This document shows positions 32,963-41,825 of a stretch of DNA of 64,000 bases, piece after piece (position 1 is the first letter of the stretch; every line of letters starts with the position of its first letter). The stretch comes from Flavobacteriales bacterium (lineage in GTDB: Bacteria > Bacteroidota > Bacteroidia > CAIKAF01). Under the pieces are notes generated by a model. The model did not search any database and had not been told where the DNA came from. It worked only from the letters and a program-made list of their open reading frames with translations. A program made the translations under genes and the position numbers. Location: assembly GCA_025451235.1 (NCBI GenBank), contig JANWKT010000008.1, positions 372,001-436,000 on the forward strand, in the 5' to 3' direction.

Positions 32963-33080
32963 CACCGAAGTACGAACTCCTGCCTGCTGGCAGACAGGTT
33001 TTGCGAACCTACGAACTACGAACCGCACGATTGATGGCTTGTAGTTTGTAAGTTCGTATTGTTTTATTCGTACTTCGGTG
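32963..33080. repeat. inverted repeat element, CACCGAAGTACGAA arms
   Basis: 14-base arms at 32963-32976 and 33067-33080 are perfectly inverted. Between them are variants of a TACGAAC word and a small palindrome (CCTGCCTGCTGGCAGACAGG). The right arm, 33052-33080, recurs on the opposite strand at 41378-41406 with one mismatch in 29. It lies between two convergent genes, so it may serve as a terminator. Confidence 0.8.
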
Positions 33081-33120
33081 AAAATAAAAAGAGAGCCGCC
33101 CTAAAATCATCAATTGAAAC

Positions 33121-34617
33121 CTATCTTTTCAAATAATAGGTATACCCAATGATGAGCGAAATAGAATGCACATTCGCCCGGATGGTTTCATCCTGCAAAC
33201 CTTGTAAGGCTAAATAATCTCCCTCAGGTGTAATGGAGATCTGTGGTTCCGTTAAATTAATGAGCTGACGTTTGAAAGCGGTTGCACCTACACCATAATT
33301 TAAACCGAAGGTAATATCGCTACCCCCTTTTTTATAGGTTATTCCCCCGCTAAAGTGCAGGTAATGGTTATAGGCCTGGTTGAGTCGGTTGGAGATGATC
33401 GCTTTGTTATTGGCTGCTTGGAATCCATTGTTAAAATCGGTTCTTGCACCTAAATACAAGGTGGTCCTTTTACCAATCTTTTGTTCGAAGCCAAGTCCAA
33501 CATTCAGCACCGGCGAATGACTGGCATTCAATTCCATAAAAGGTTGTTTGTAGGGGAGGTTGTTATATTGATCCGTAGGTCTGATAAGTACTGTATCGTC
33601 GCTTTGGGCGATCCTATAATCGGGGACGGGGAAAAAATATTCTCCAGTAAAAGTGATCTTTGAATTGGTCTTTGGAAAATCATATTCCATTCCAAAACTA
33701 ATGCTGAAGGGGCTCCGCATTTGTGTTCTCAAATTGTTCTTATCATCCGAAACCAACCAACTGGGAAATCTTCCTATAGGAAGTGAGTCAGGGAGAAAAC
33801 GGTCCTGGTTATTGTATTCAAGTGTTCTTCCAATTCTTGTAAATCCAAACAAAGAAATATTGGGAGTGGTAAGTGTAATACCCAGTTTAAATTTCTCCCA
33901 GTTAAACTGGAAACCCAGTTTCCATAAAAGTCCGAAATGATCTACATTATTGTATTCATAGCTGCTGAATTTTGCCATATATACTGAATCCGGATCAGGA
34001 TGGTCTACATCGGCCGTAGCAAAAGTTTTCCTGAATCCATCGTAATGCGAATAGGATACAAAGGTGGTAACACCAAATGCAAAGAAAGGAGTGAATTTAT
34101 ATCCGATCGCGAATCCTCCCCATTGAGTAATGGAACTGAGTTCATAATCAAAAGTTCCATAATAATATTGGGCGGTATCGTAAGGAGTAACGATGATGGG
34201 ATAATTCGGATAGGTCATATCCGCATGCATTTTTACTTCGCTCCTATACCTGGTAAGCAGACCATAGGCCAGTTTTAATTTGGGAACGAACTTAAATTTC
34301 ACCATACCCGAAATGAACTGGGGATATACCAGGATCTTCATAGAATTCAGGTCGAGATTGGTACCCGCCCCGTTTTTCAACTGCATAAAATCCATTCCAT
34401 ATGCGTTGGCAGATACATTTAAATGAGAGCTATCAATATAGGCAATACCACCTGGATTATAATATAAGGCCGAATTATCCTGCACTCCACCAACTACGCA
34501 TCCACCCATTAATGAAGAACGGGAGCCATATTGCTGTGACCAATAGTTGCTTTGGGAGAAGCCATTCATCCCAATGAAAGCTAAACATAAACTAAAAAGT
34601 ACAGTGATTCTTTTCAT
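33121..34617 (-). CDS. OmpP1/FadL-family outer-membrane transport protein
   Basis: 498 aa. Signal MKRITVLFSLCLAFIGMNGFSQ. RSSLMGGCVVGGVQDNSALYYNPGGIA is the hallmark N-terminal hatch region of the FadL/OmpP1/TodX group, and the protein ends in a tyrosine-rich strand (IGYTYYLKR) as barrels do. Members import long-chain fatty acids or hydrocarbons across the outer membrane. The fatty-acid genes at 25 and 38.8 kb make a lipid substrate plausible. A TAnnTTTG element lies 29 bases before the start. Confidence 0.9.
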   Translation of the reverse strand: MKRITVLFSLCLAFIGMNGFSQSNYWSQQYGSRSSLMGGCVVGGVQDNSALYYNPGGIAYIDSSHLNVSANAYGMDFMQLKNGAGTNLDLNSMKILVYPQFISGMVKFKFVPKLKLAYGLLTRYRSEVKMHADMTYPNYPIIVTPYDTAQYYYGTFDYELSSITQWGGFAIGYKFTPFFAFGVTTFVSYSHYDGFRKTFATADVDHPDPDSVYMAKFSSYEYNNVDHFGLLWKLGFQFNWEKFKLGITLTTPNISLFGFTRIGRTLEYNNQDRFLPDSLPIGRFPSWLVSDDKNNLRTQMRSPFSISFGMEYDFPKTNSKITFTGEYFFPVPDYRIAQSDDTVLIRPTDQYNNLPYKQPFMELNASHSPVLNVGLGFEQKIGKRTTLYLGARTDFNNGFQAANNKAIISNRLNQAYNHYLHFSGGITYKKGGSDITFGLNYGVGATAFKRQLINLTEPQISITPEGDYLALQGLQDETIRANVHSISLIIGYTYYLKR

Positions 34618-34645
34618 GTATAACTATAGACTATCAAATGCCCTA

Positions 34646-34653
34646 CAAATTTA
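34646..34653 (-). promoter_or_regulatory. -7 promoter element for the FadL-type gene
   Basis: Reads TAAATTTG on the minus strand, an exact TAnnTTTG, 28 bases before the start codon. No TTG at the normal -33 spacing. Confidence 0.42.
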
Positions 34654-34684
34654 ATCATTCGTGGCAATTTTTATACCGGAATCT

Positions 34685-35839
34685 TTAAACTTGCTGCATC
34701 AGCTCTTTCTGGTTCACCGGAATGAGGTTGACCTTGTATTTTTTAATGATTAGGTTCATGATGATATCATTCTGAAGTTTCTTCATCATTCTGGCGGTAT
34801 CCTCTGTATGATAGCCCATTACCATCCAGTCGGTCAACTGTAGATTGACCACTGCATAATAAAAACCTGTAATTACATAGGGGCCAAAGGGGCTGCCTGG
34901 AATATCAAAAGAGGAGCCGGAGAAATTAAAAATAGTATTGGGAAGATAATCTTCCTGGCTTTCCATGTTCTTTAAGGATAGATAATAATCCGCTGCCAGG
35001 CTTCGGCTTCTCATCCACGGGTCCGTTAAACAAAATAAGCCGGCCAGCGGCTTTTGCTTTTCCGATTGTTTGATCAGGATCTCTTCCTTGCTTCTTTCGT
35101 TGATACTATGTTCATGCAAATAGGCTTGCACATCATACCAGAAAGGAACATGAGGCTGACCACCATCGGTGCGGATATAATTATGGATTGAATAATCGTT
35201 GATGGCAGCAGTGATCTGGATATTTAATCTCCGGAGCTCCGGGTCTTTCTCGATGATCTTGTTGAGAATGGTGCGTTGTTTCCGGGGATGTGCTCTTAAA
35301 TTATCGATGCTGGTGATCCAGTCACCGGCAAGATATCCATCGTAGGCATAATATTCTTTTAAGAGGAGACGTAACTCTTCTTCCGTATCAATAATTTCCA
35401 ACTTGCCATTCAGCAATAATTCCGGTTTTTCTTCGAGGATCATTTTTTCGATCTCGATAGCTACTTCAGTAGCATGAAGCATACCACAGTTGAGAGGAGA
35501 ATCTTTTACAATACTCAGGTCGTAAATATGATCTGCCGGCCCTCCTTTCGAATCGCGGGTCAAATGTCCATGTGATAAAATATGTACATAGAAATGAATG
35601 TCCTTTAATCCATAGCTGGAATCCCGGAGGGTATTTTCAATAACTCTCTTGATATCACCAATTACATCAGAGGTTAAAAAACTGCCGGCGGCTCTGATGG
35701 TATGAAACTCACAATAGATTTTTTTTTCTTCTTTATACCGGTCGATGGTATTCTGAATGGCATCCAAATGCACCTGGCTAAAATCGCGGGCATCAGCACA
35801 ACCAATCATAATATGTACGTGGTGCTCTTTTAATTGCAT
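34685..35839 (-). CDS. Beta-carbonic-anhydrase-like protein of unknown function
   Basis: 384 aa, much longer than beta-carbonic anhydrases (about 200). The first 120 residues follow that fold's motif order: GCADAR (13-18) for the zinc-binding CxDxR, RAAGSFLTSDVIGDI (49-63) for RNAGNxVxxDVLxSL, and VHILSHGHL (85-93) for the histidine-bearing GHxxCG. The cysteine normally three after the histidine is missing; Cys118 in NCGM is the nearest substitute. The remaining 260 residues (HYIRTDGGQPHVPFWYDVQ-like and FYYAVVNLQLTDWMVMGYHTE) are unfamiliar. CO2 hydration cannot be asserted. Monocistronic. Confidence 0.5.
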   Translation of the reverse strand: MQLKEHHVHIMIGCADARDFSQVHLDAIQNTIDRYKEEKKIYCEFHTIRAAGSFLTSDVIGDIKRVIENTLRDSSYGLKDIHFYVHILSHGHLTRDSKGGPADHIYDLSIVKDSPLNCGMLHATEVAIEIEKMILEEKPELLLNGKLEIIDTEEELRLLLKEYYAYDGYLAGDWITSIDNLRAHPRKQRTILNKIIEKDPELRRLNIQITAAINDYSIHNYIRTDGGQPHVPFWYDVQAYLHEHSINERSKEEILIKQSEKQKPLAGLFCLTDPWMRSRSLAADYYLSLKNMESQEDYLPNTIFNFSGSSFDIPGSPFGPYVITGFYYAVVNLQLTDWMVMGYHTEDTARMMKKLQNDIIMNLIIKKYKVNLIPVNQKELMQQV

Positions 35840-35965
35840 GGGAGAAATATTTTTTTTGTTTTCAAGGCTAAATATAATATATTATGAAAGAAAGATTGAC
35901 AAGTTTTTTAGAATTTCTCAATTTCTCAGGAAAACCAAGTAAAACCAAATTAATGAAAGAATACA

Positions 35966-37237
35966 GTGAAAGAAGAGTTTTTACAATTTATCTGGCAGAC
36001 CTCTCTGTTTAAATCAGAGGATCTTCAAACTGTTGATGGACAGTCTATTAAACTGATCAGACCCGGATCTCAAAACAAGGATGCCGGTCCTGATTTCTTC
36101 AATTCAAAACTCATGATCGATGATACACTTTGGGTTGGAAACATAGAGGTCCATTATTCCTCCTCCGAATGGATGCAACATGGGCATCAATTCGATCCTG
36201 CCTATAACAATGTGGTGCTTCATGTGGTCTATGAACATGACGAAGAAATTGTGAACCAGTTAGGATATGTAATACCTACCCTGGAGTTAAGGCCCTTGAT
36301 CTCACCTTCGGTGATCGCAAAATACAATAACCTGCTGATGGGTAAAAAATGGATCTCTTGCGAAAACATGTTAGCAGGTGTGGATAAACAAAAGATCATT
36401 CCCTTTATACATCGGTTATATATAGAACGGCTGGAAGACAAGACCCGATATATCCACCAGGACCTCCTGCTCAATCAGAACAATTGGGAGCAAACATTTT
36501 ACGAATACATGGCCCGTAATTTCGGATTCAAGACCAATTCGCTTCCATTTCATATCCTGGCCAAAAGCCTTCCCTTGCAAATACTGGCCAAGCATAAACC
36601 CAATATTTTACAACTGGAGGCTTTGTTGTTTGGTCAGGCAGGTATGTTGAACAATAGTTTTGAGGAAGAATATCCTAACCAATTGAAGAAAGAATATGGC
36701 TACTTAAAAAAAGCCTATCAATTAGAGCCCATCAATGAATCCCTTTGGAAATTTGCCACCATGCGTCCTGCGAATTTCCCAACGCTGCGCATTGCAGAGT
36801 TTGCGGCACTGCTACATGGTTCTACTTCTTTGTTTTCAAGGTGCATGGAAGTAGGATCAAAAAAGGAAGTAGAAGCCTTATTCGAGATTACATTGCATGA
36901 TTATTGGAAGACCCATTACCAATTTGATCAGGTGGCGATGGCTCAGAAAAAAAAGTTAGGGACTTCATCCATAGAAAATATATTTATCAATACCATAGCA
37001 CCGTTCATGTTTGCCTACGGGAAGGAAAAATTGAATGAAAATCTTTGTGAACGAAGTATCCGAATGATGCAAGAACTTCATGCTGAATCGAACGGGATTG
37101 TTAAAAAATGGGAGGAGATGGGATTTGATATAAAGCATGCCTTTCATTCACAAGCATTTATACAGCTAAAAAACATGTATTGCACACCTAAAAAATGTTT
37201 ATCTTGCAGTATAGGAAATCAGCTGCTGATGTGCTGA
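35966..37237 (+). CDS. DUF2851 family protein
   Basis: 423 aa. The start MKEEFLQFIWQ followed by the GNIEVHYSSSEWMQHGHQFDPAYNNVVLHVV segment is characteristic of DUF2851, common in Bacteroidota and of unknown function. C-terminal CTPKKCLSCSIGNQLL contains four closely spaced cysteines, typical of this group. The likely start is GTG. No signal peptide. The next gene follows 39 bp downstream. Confidence 0.85.
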   Translation: MKEEFLQFIWQTSLFKSEDLQTVDGQSIKLIRPGSQNKDAGPDFFNSKLMIDDTLWVGNIEVHYSSSEWMQHGHQFDPAYNNVVLHVVYEHDEEIVNQLGYVIPTLELRPLISPSVIAKYNNLLMGKKWISCENMLAGVDKQKIIPFIHRLYIERLEDKTRYIHQDLLLNQNNWEQTFYEYMARNFGFKTNSLPFHILAKSLPLQILAKHKPNILQLEALLFGQAGMLNNSFEEEYPNQLKKEYGYLKKAYQLEPINESLWKFATMRPANFPTLRIAEFAALLHGSTSLFSRCMEVGSKKEVEALFEITLHDYWKTHYQFDQVAMAQKKKLGTSSIENIFINTIAPFMFAYGKEKLNENLCERSIRMMQELHAESNGIVKKWEEMGFDIKHAFHSQAFIQLKNMYCTPKKCLSCSIGNQLLMC

Positions 37238-37276
37238 TCCGATTTTCGAAAATTTCTTTATTTAGCCTTTTTGTCT

Positions 37277-38173
37277 ATGAAAAAATTCTTCAGGGATTAT
37301 TTTTCATTTAATCAGGTTGAGTTGAAAGGTATTCGTGTATTGTTGATCATCCTGGTTGCTTTAGTAGTCATTTATTTTCTGATGCCTGTATTTTTGAACA
37401 GAAAAGAAAAATTTGATTTTACCCTGTATAAAACGGAGGTGGATTCATTTATGGCTTCTGCTACGATCGATTCGATCGATGAAAAAAAGGAATATAAAAA
37501 GTATAACCGTTACAGGTCGGAAAGAACTTCATATAGTGATTTCCAGATGAAACCGTTTGATCCCAACGGCTTACCGCTGGAGATCTGGATAGAAATGGGT
37601 CTGTCCGAAAAACAAGCGCAGGTGATCAAGAACTATGAGGCCAAGGGAGGCAAGTTCAGGAAAAAAGAAGATGTGAAAAAACAATTTGTTATATCCGATA
37701 AGTTCTATCAAAAGATTGAACCCTATTTGATATTTGCAGAAATGAACGATGAGGTTAATCCGGAACATACACCTTTGAGCATCGATATCAACCATGCACC
37801 CAAAGAAGATTGGGTCTTGTTGAATGGGATTGGGGATAAGCTGGCCGACAGGATCATTCAATACAGGGACCAGTTAGGTGGTTTTCATTCGGTAGATCAG
37901 TTAAAGGAGGTATGGGGTTTGAAGGAGGAAACGTTTAACACCATCCAATCACATTGTTTCATCACTACCTATTCATTAAAAAAGATCCCTATCAACCTGG
38001 CGGATAACAATGAGTTGTATCAGCATCCTTATATTCGCAAGTTAGCTTCGTCCATTATCGACTACCGTAAAAAACATGGGATATTTAACAGTGCTGAAGA
38101 TTTTAAGAGATCCGGTTTGGTAGATGAGACCTTATATGTTAAACTTGTACCCTATTTAAGTTTTATCCACTAA
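37277..38173 (+). CDS. ComEA-like helix-hairpin-helix membrane protein
   Basis: 298 aa. One N-terminal transmembrane helix (IRVLLIILVALVVIYFLMPVFL) and a Lys-rich linker are followed by three helix-hairpin-helix modules: LSEKQAQVIKNYEAKGGKF, LNGIGDKLADRIIQYRDQLG and YIRKLASSIIDYRKKHGIF, each followed by a turn and a second helix. The domain binds DNA non-specifically in ComEA, which captures incoming DNA. Whether this protein serves DNA uptake is not known. The start at 37277 removes two residues of a TTG-initiated extension. Confidence 0.82.
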   Translation: MKKFFRDYFSFNQVELKGIRVLLIILVALVVIYFLMPVFLNRKEKFDFTLYKTEVDSFMASATIDSIDEKKEYKKYNRYRSERTSYSDFQMKPFDPNGLPLEIWIEMGLSEKQAQVIKNYEAKGGKFRKKEDVKKQFVISDKFYQKIEPYLIFAEMNDEVNPEHTPLSIDINHAPKEDWVLLNGIGDKLADRIIQYRDQLGGFHSVDQLKEVWGLKEETFNTIQSHCFITTYSLKKIPINLADNNELYQHPYIRKLASSIIDYRKKHGIFNSAEDFKRSGLVDETLYVKLVPYLSFIH

Positions 38174-38179
38174 GAAAAC

Positions 38180-38707
38180 ATGGTGTCTTTTAAACTTTCT
38201 TCCATTATCAGGGATGTTCCTGATTTTCCCAAACCTGGTATCCTTTTTAAAGATATTACGCCTCTATATTCCAATCCTGCCATTCTGGAAGAATGTGTGG
38301 AAGAGATCCGTTCGCAGTTTAAGCATGTCAAGCTGGATGCTGTAGCAGGCATTGAAGCACGGGGGTTCCTAACGGGGATCCTGCTGGCCCGGGCCCTTCA
38401 ACTCCCTTTTATACCGATCCGCAAAGCCGGAAAACTCCCCGGCGAAAAAATATCCACCACCTATGACCTGGAATATGGGACAGCGACCATAGAAATGCAT
38501 GTGGACTGCACTTCCCCGGGAATGCAGGTGCTGATCCATGATGATGTGTTGGCAACCGGTGGCTCAGCAACTGCTGCAGCCCATTTGATCAAACAAAACG
38601 GCGCTCAGGTGGCCGGGTTTTCTTTCCTGGTGAGCCTTTCCTTTTTAGGTGGGGACCAGAAACTTCAGAGTTTTGGAAAACCTGTGCATAGTTTAATCAG
38701 TTTTTAG
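38180..38707 (+). CDS. apt: Adenine phosphoribosyltransferase
   Basis: 175 aa. Converts adenine and PRPP to AMP. IRDVPDFPKPGILFKDITPL is the family's N-terminal signature; IEARGFLTG, FIPIRKAGKLPGE and the PRPP loop VLIHDDVLATGGSATAA are all intact. Six bp after the HhH protein gene, so probably on the same transcript. Confidence 0.95.
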   Translation: MVSFKLSSIIRDVPDFPKPGILFKDITPLYSNPAILEECVEEIRSQFKHVKLDAVAGIEARGFLTGILLARALQLPFIPIRKAGKLPGEKISTTYDLEYGTATIEMHVDCTSPGMQVLIHDDVLATGGSATAAAHLIKQNGAQVAGFSFLVSLSFLGGDQKLQSFGKPVHSLISF

Positions 38708-38772
38708 GTATATATTAGCAACGAAAATGAGTCTGCTGCATGTATAACGAAACCGTATTAACAGAAAAGAGA

Positions 38773-39912
38773 ATGGATTTTTCCCTCAATGAAAATCAGG
38801 AAATGATAGCCAAAATGATCAAAGATTTTGGCGAAAAAGAAATAAAACCCCATGTATTCAGATGGGACCACGAAGAATATTTTCCTGTTGAAGTAATGAA
38901 AAAACTAGGGGAGATGGGATTACTGGGAATTTTTATCCCTGAAAAATACGGAGGAAGTGGGTTTGGATATTTTGAATATGTAACTGCCTTAACGGAGTTG
39001 GGTAAATTTTGCGGTGGGCTTTGTTTATCCGTTGCAGCCCATAATTCCTTATGTGTAGGACATATTTATTACCATGCAAGTGAAGAGCAGAAACAAAAAT
39101 ATTTGCCTAAACTGGCAAGCGGAGAATGGATTGGTGCCTGGGGATTAACGGAGGCCAATACCGGTTCGGATGCTATGCGGATGAAGTGTACTGCCCGTAA
39201 AGAGGGAAATGAATGGGTGATCAACGGAACTAAAAACTGGATCACACATGGATTATCTGGTGATGTAGCTGTGGTGTTAATCCGTACAGGTGATCTATTG
39301 GATTCTAATGGGATCACTGCTTTTATTATCGAAAAAGGAACACCTGGATTTTCCGCGGTAAAGATCAAAGATAAATTAGGAGTTCGTGCCAGCGAAACAG
39401 CTGAATTGATATTTGACAATGTACGTATACCTGATGCCAATGTGATTGGTGAGGTAGGTAAAGGATTTAAGCAAGCCATGCAAGTATTGGATGGGGGGCG
39501 TATTTCCATTGCATCGGTATCTTTGGGTATTGCCCGTGGAGCTTTTGAGGCGTCGGTAAAATATGCAAAAGAAAGAGAACAGTTTGGAGAACCTATTGCT
39601 AATTTCCAGGCTATCGCATTTAAGTTAGCTGATATGGCTACCGAGATCGAAGCAGCTGAGTTATTAACCATGAAGGCCGCTGATTTAAAGAATAGGGGAC
39701 AAAGAGTAACCAAAGAAGGGGCCTTTGCAAAATATTTTGCTTCAGAAGTTTCGGTAAAATGCGGAAATGAGGCTGTGCAGATCATGGGTGGGTATGGTTA
39801 TACCAAAGAATTCCCTGCCGAAAAATACTTACGTGATTCGAAGTTGATGACGATCGGTGAAGGAACTTCGGAAATTCAAAAAATTGTGATCGCCAGAAGT
39901 ATATTGTCATAA
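38773..39912 (+). CDS. Acyl-CoA dehydrogenase
   Basis: 379 aa, the standard length of the family, with FAD-dependent oxidation of acyl-CoA at the alpha-beta bond. WGLTEANTGSDAMRMK and NGTKNWITHG contact FAD, VLDGGRISIASVSLGIARG and QIMGGYGYTKEFP are the family signatures, and Glu in TIGEGTSEIQK is the catalytic base of the short-chain subgroup. The ATG at 38740 is in frame, but the normal N terminus MDFSLNENQEMI starts at 38773. Could be a butyryl- or short-chain-specific enzyme; specificity is not readable. Confidence 0.93.
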   Translation: MDFSLNENQEMIAKMIKDFGEKEIKPHVFRWDHEEYFPVEVMKKLGEMGLLGIFIPEKYGGSGFGYFEYVTALTELGKFCGGLCLSVAAHNSLCVGHIYYHASEEQKQKYLPKLASGEWIGAWGLTEANTGSDAMRMKCTARKEGNEWVINGTKNWITHGLSGDVAVVLIRTGDLLDSNGITAFIIEKGTPGFSAVKIKDKLGVRASETAELIFDNVRIPDANVIGEVGKGFKQAMQVLDGGRISIASVSLGIARGAFEASVKYAKEREQFGEPIANFQAIAFKLADMATEIEAAELLTMKAADLKNRGQRVTKEGAFAKYFASEVSVKCGNEAVQIMGGYGYTKEFPAEKYLRDSKLMTIGEGTSEIQKIVIARSILS

Positions 39913-39989
39913 CATCAACCAAGCCTAAATAAAAGGGGGAGAAAATTTTGGCCCTTTTATTGTATTTGAAAATTGAAACCAATCAATTC

Positions 39990-41345
39990 ATGAAACGCAG
40001 ATCCTTTTTACAAGCCACCGGACTAGCCGCTGTTGGAACAGCGCTTACACCTAACACACTACTAGCAAGTAATTTACCGAAGAAAAAACCGTTTACCATT
40101 ATTTTGGGCAGCGGCTTTTCAGGGTTGGGTGCCGCCAAACAATTGAAAGAAGCTGGTTACGATTATATCATACTGGAAGCAAGAAAAAGAGTGGGTGGTC
40201 GTGTATTTACTTATGCGATGGATGGACTTACCTGTGAATTAGGTGCCGAATGGATAGGAAAGAGTCATACTGAATTACAAAAACTCAACGATGACGCCAA
40301 GCTTACTATGTTGGATCATACCTACGAGACCCGTTTATTCATGGACGAAAAATATTCCGAAGTGGGCCAATGGGGTTACGATGAATCTATCAGTAAATTC
40401 CAGGCTGCACTTCAATATATGAAGGACAATGAAACGAAGGCCCTTCAGCCATTGGACAAGATCGACTACTGGCGTTATTTGCAGAAAATTGGGATGTCAG
40501 AAAAAAATATTGAGCTGCGCGAATTGATCGACAGTACAGATTTTGGCGAAACAATTCGTAATGTTTCTGCTTATGTTGCTTTGGGAGAATACGCTTTTTC
40601 ATCCGAAAAAAATGAAATGGATTATTGGACCCAGGGAGGAAATACGGGTATGATCAATGTCTTGGCCAAAAATGCCGGCGAGGATAAGATCAAACTCGAA
40701 CATGTGGTAACCGTGGTCAGTCAGAACAAGAAAAAAATGAAAGTAACTTGTTCCAATGGGGCTACATTCGAAGGGGATAGGATCATATGTTGCCTGCCTA
40801 CTTTTGCCATGTCGAAAATTAAATGGGAACCAGGCTTTGCCTCTTCGAAAAAAGATGCCCTGGATCAGTTACAATATTGCCGCATTGTAAAAACGAGCAT
40901 GTTGTTTTCAGAAAGATTCTGGAAAGATGAATCATTCGATATGATGACAGACACCCTGGGTCATTATTTTTTCCATTCCTCCAAATTACAGGAGAACAAA
41001 AAAGGAATTCTCACCTCTTATGCCATAGGAGACAAAGCGTATGTATTGTCGAAAATGCCGAAAGAGAAAAAAATGAAAGAGTTGGCCCATTGCCTCCAAC
41101 CCATCTTTGGTGATATCAAGCCAATGATGAATGACCTGATCAGTTATTATTGGGGTGGGGATACACATACACAAGGAGCTTATGCGATCTACGATACTGC
41201 ACAATGGTTCGGTCATCGTGAAGAGCTGATCGAAAGATCAGGTAATATATTTTTCGCCGGTGAGCATTTAGCCGAATGGCAAGGATTTATGGAAGGAGCG
41301 TATATCTCAGGCATGGATGCTGCCAAAGCAGTGATGAAAAGTTAA
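39990..41345 (+). CDS. Tat-exported flavin amine oxidase family protein
   Basis: 451 aa. The N terminus KRRSFLQATGLAAVGTALTP is a twin-arginine (RRxFL) signal, so it is exported folded with its cofactor. GSGFSGLGAAKQLKEAG is the FAD-binding loop, ARKRVGGRVFTY and LGAEWIG follow, and FFAGEHLAEWQGFMEGAYISG is the C-terminal FAD signature. This is the monoamine oxidase/phytoene desaturase superfamily; substrates may be amines, L-amino acids or others. The start at 39990 is set by the Tat signal; the upstream extension from 39948 has no feature. Confidence 0.85.
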   Translation: MKRRSFLQATGLAAVGTALTPNTLLASNLPKKKPFTIILGSGFSGLGAAKQLKEAGYDYIILEARKRVGGRVFTYAMDGLTCELGAEWIGKSHTELQKLNDDAKLTMLDHTYETRLFMDEKYSEVGQWGYDESISKFQAALQYMKDNETKALQPLDKIDYWRYLQKIGMSEKNIELRELIDSTDFGETIRNVSAYVALGEYAFSSEKNEMDYWTQGGNTGMINVLAKNAGEDKIKLEHVVTVVSQNKKKMKVTCSNGATFEGDRIICCLPTFAMSKIKWEPGFASSKKDALDQLQYCRIVKTSMLFSERFWKDESFDMMTDTLGHYFFHSSKLQENKKGILTSYAIGDKAYVLSKMPKEKKMKELAHCLQPIFGDIKPMMNDLISYYWGGDTHTQGAYAIYDTAQWFGHREELIERSGNIFFAGEHLAEWQGFMEGAYISGMDAAKAVMKS

Positions 41346-41377
41346 GGTGACTTTCCGACGCTATATCTTTTTATTTC

Positions 41378-41447
41378 CACCGAAGTACGAATAAAACCAT
41401 ACGAACCTGCGAACCACGAACCGGTTCTGTCAAGATTCGTAGTTCGT
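41378..41447. repeat. second copy of the CACCGAAGTACGAA repeat element
   Basis: 41378-41406 matches the reverse complement of 33052-33080 at 28 of 29 positions. It continues with further CGAAC words (TACGAACC, GCGAACC, CACGAACC) and a right part with ACTACGAAT on the other strand. Again between two convergent genes. Confidence 0.75.
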
Positions 41448-41449
41448 TG

Positions 41450-41779
41450 TTAATGATTCGAAACCATTTTCAATCCCACGATCGATCCGATCAAGGTGGC
41501 AATGAAAAATACCCTCCAGAAAGTAACCGGTTCCCTAAAAAAGAAAATTCCTATTAACACTGTTCCTACTGCTCCAATCCCTGTCCATACTGCATAGGCA
41601 GTTCCCATGGGCAATTGCTGGGTAGCTTTGTATAATAGATACATGCTAATAGCAAGGCTGATAAAAAAACCAATGATCCATAAAATAGAAGTGGTACCGC
41701 TGGTTTCTTTGGCTTTACCAAGACAGGTAGTAAAACCTACTTCAAATAAACCGGCAACAACAAGGATGATCCAATGCAT
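41450..41779 (-). CDS. SMR-family multidrug/guanidinium exporter (SugE/Gdx-like)
   Basis: 109 aa with four helices, the normal size. Glu13 in VVAGLFEVGF is the transport-coupling glutamate, and GTAYAVWTGIGAVGTVLIGIFFFRE is the signature of the SugE/Gdx branch, which exports guanidinium or quaternary ammonium ions by proton antiport. A longer in-frame start at 41806 was rejected because the TAnnTTTG promoter element occupies 41804-41811. No guanidine riboswitch was recognised in the very short leader. Confidence 0.9.
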   Translation of the reverse strand: MHWIILVVAGLFEVGFTTCLGKAKETSGTTSILWIIGFFISLAISMYLLYKATQQLPMGTAYAVWTGIGAVGTVLIGIFFFREPVTFWRVFFIATLIGSIVGLKMVSNH

Positions 41780-41803
41780 ATGTTTTGTATTTAATCTGCA
41801 AAA

Positions 41804-41811
41804 CAAAAGTA
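41804..41811 (-). promoter_or_regulatory. -7 promoter element for the SMR gene
   Basis: TACTTTTG on the minus strand, an exact TAnnTTTG, 24 bases before the start at 41779. The same 8-mer serves asd. Confidence 0.5.
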
Positions 41812-41825
41812 CATTATTCGTGATT

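Noticed and set aside
39069-39785. 238-codon antisense frame inside the acyl-CoA dehydrogenase gene
   Set aside because: It is the complementary shadow of a well-conserved gene.
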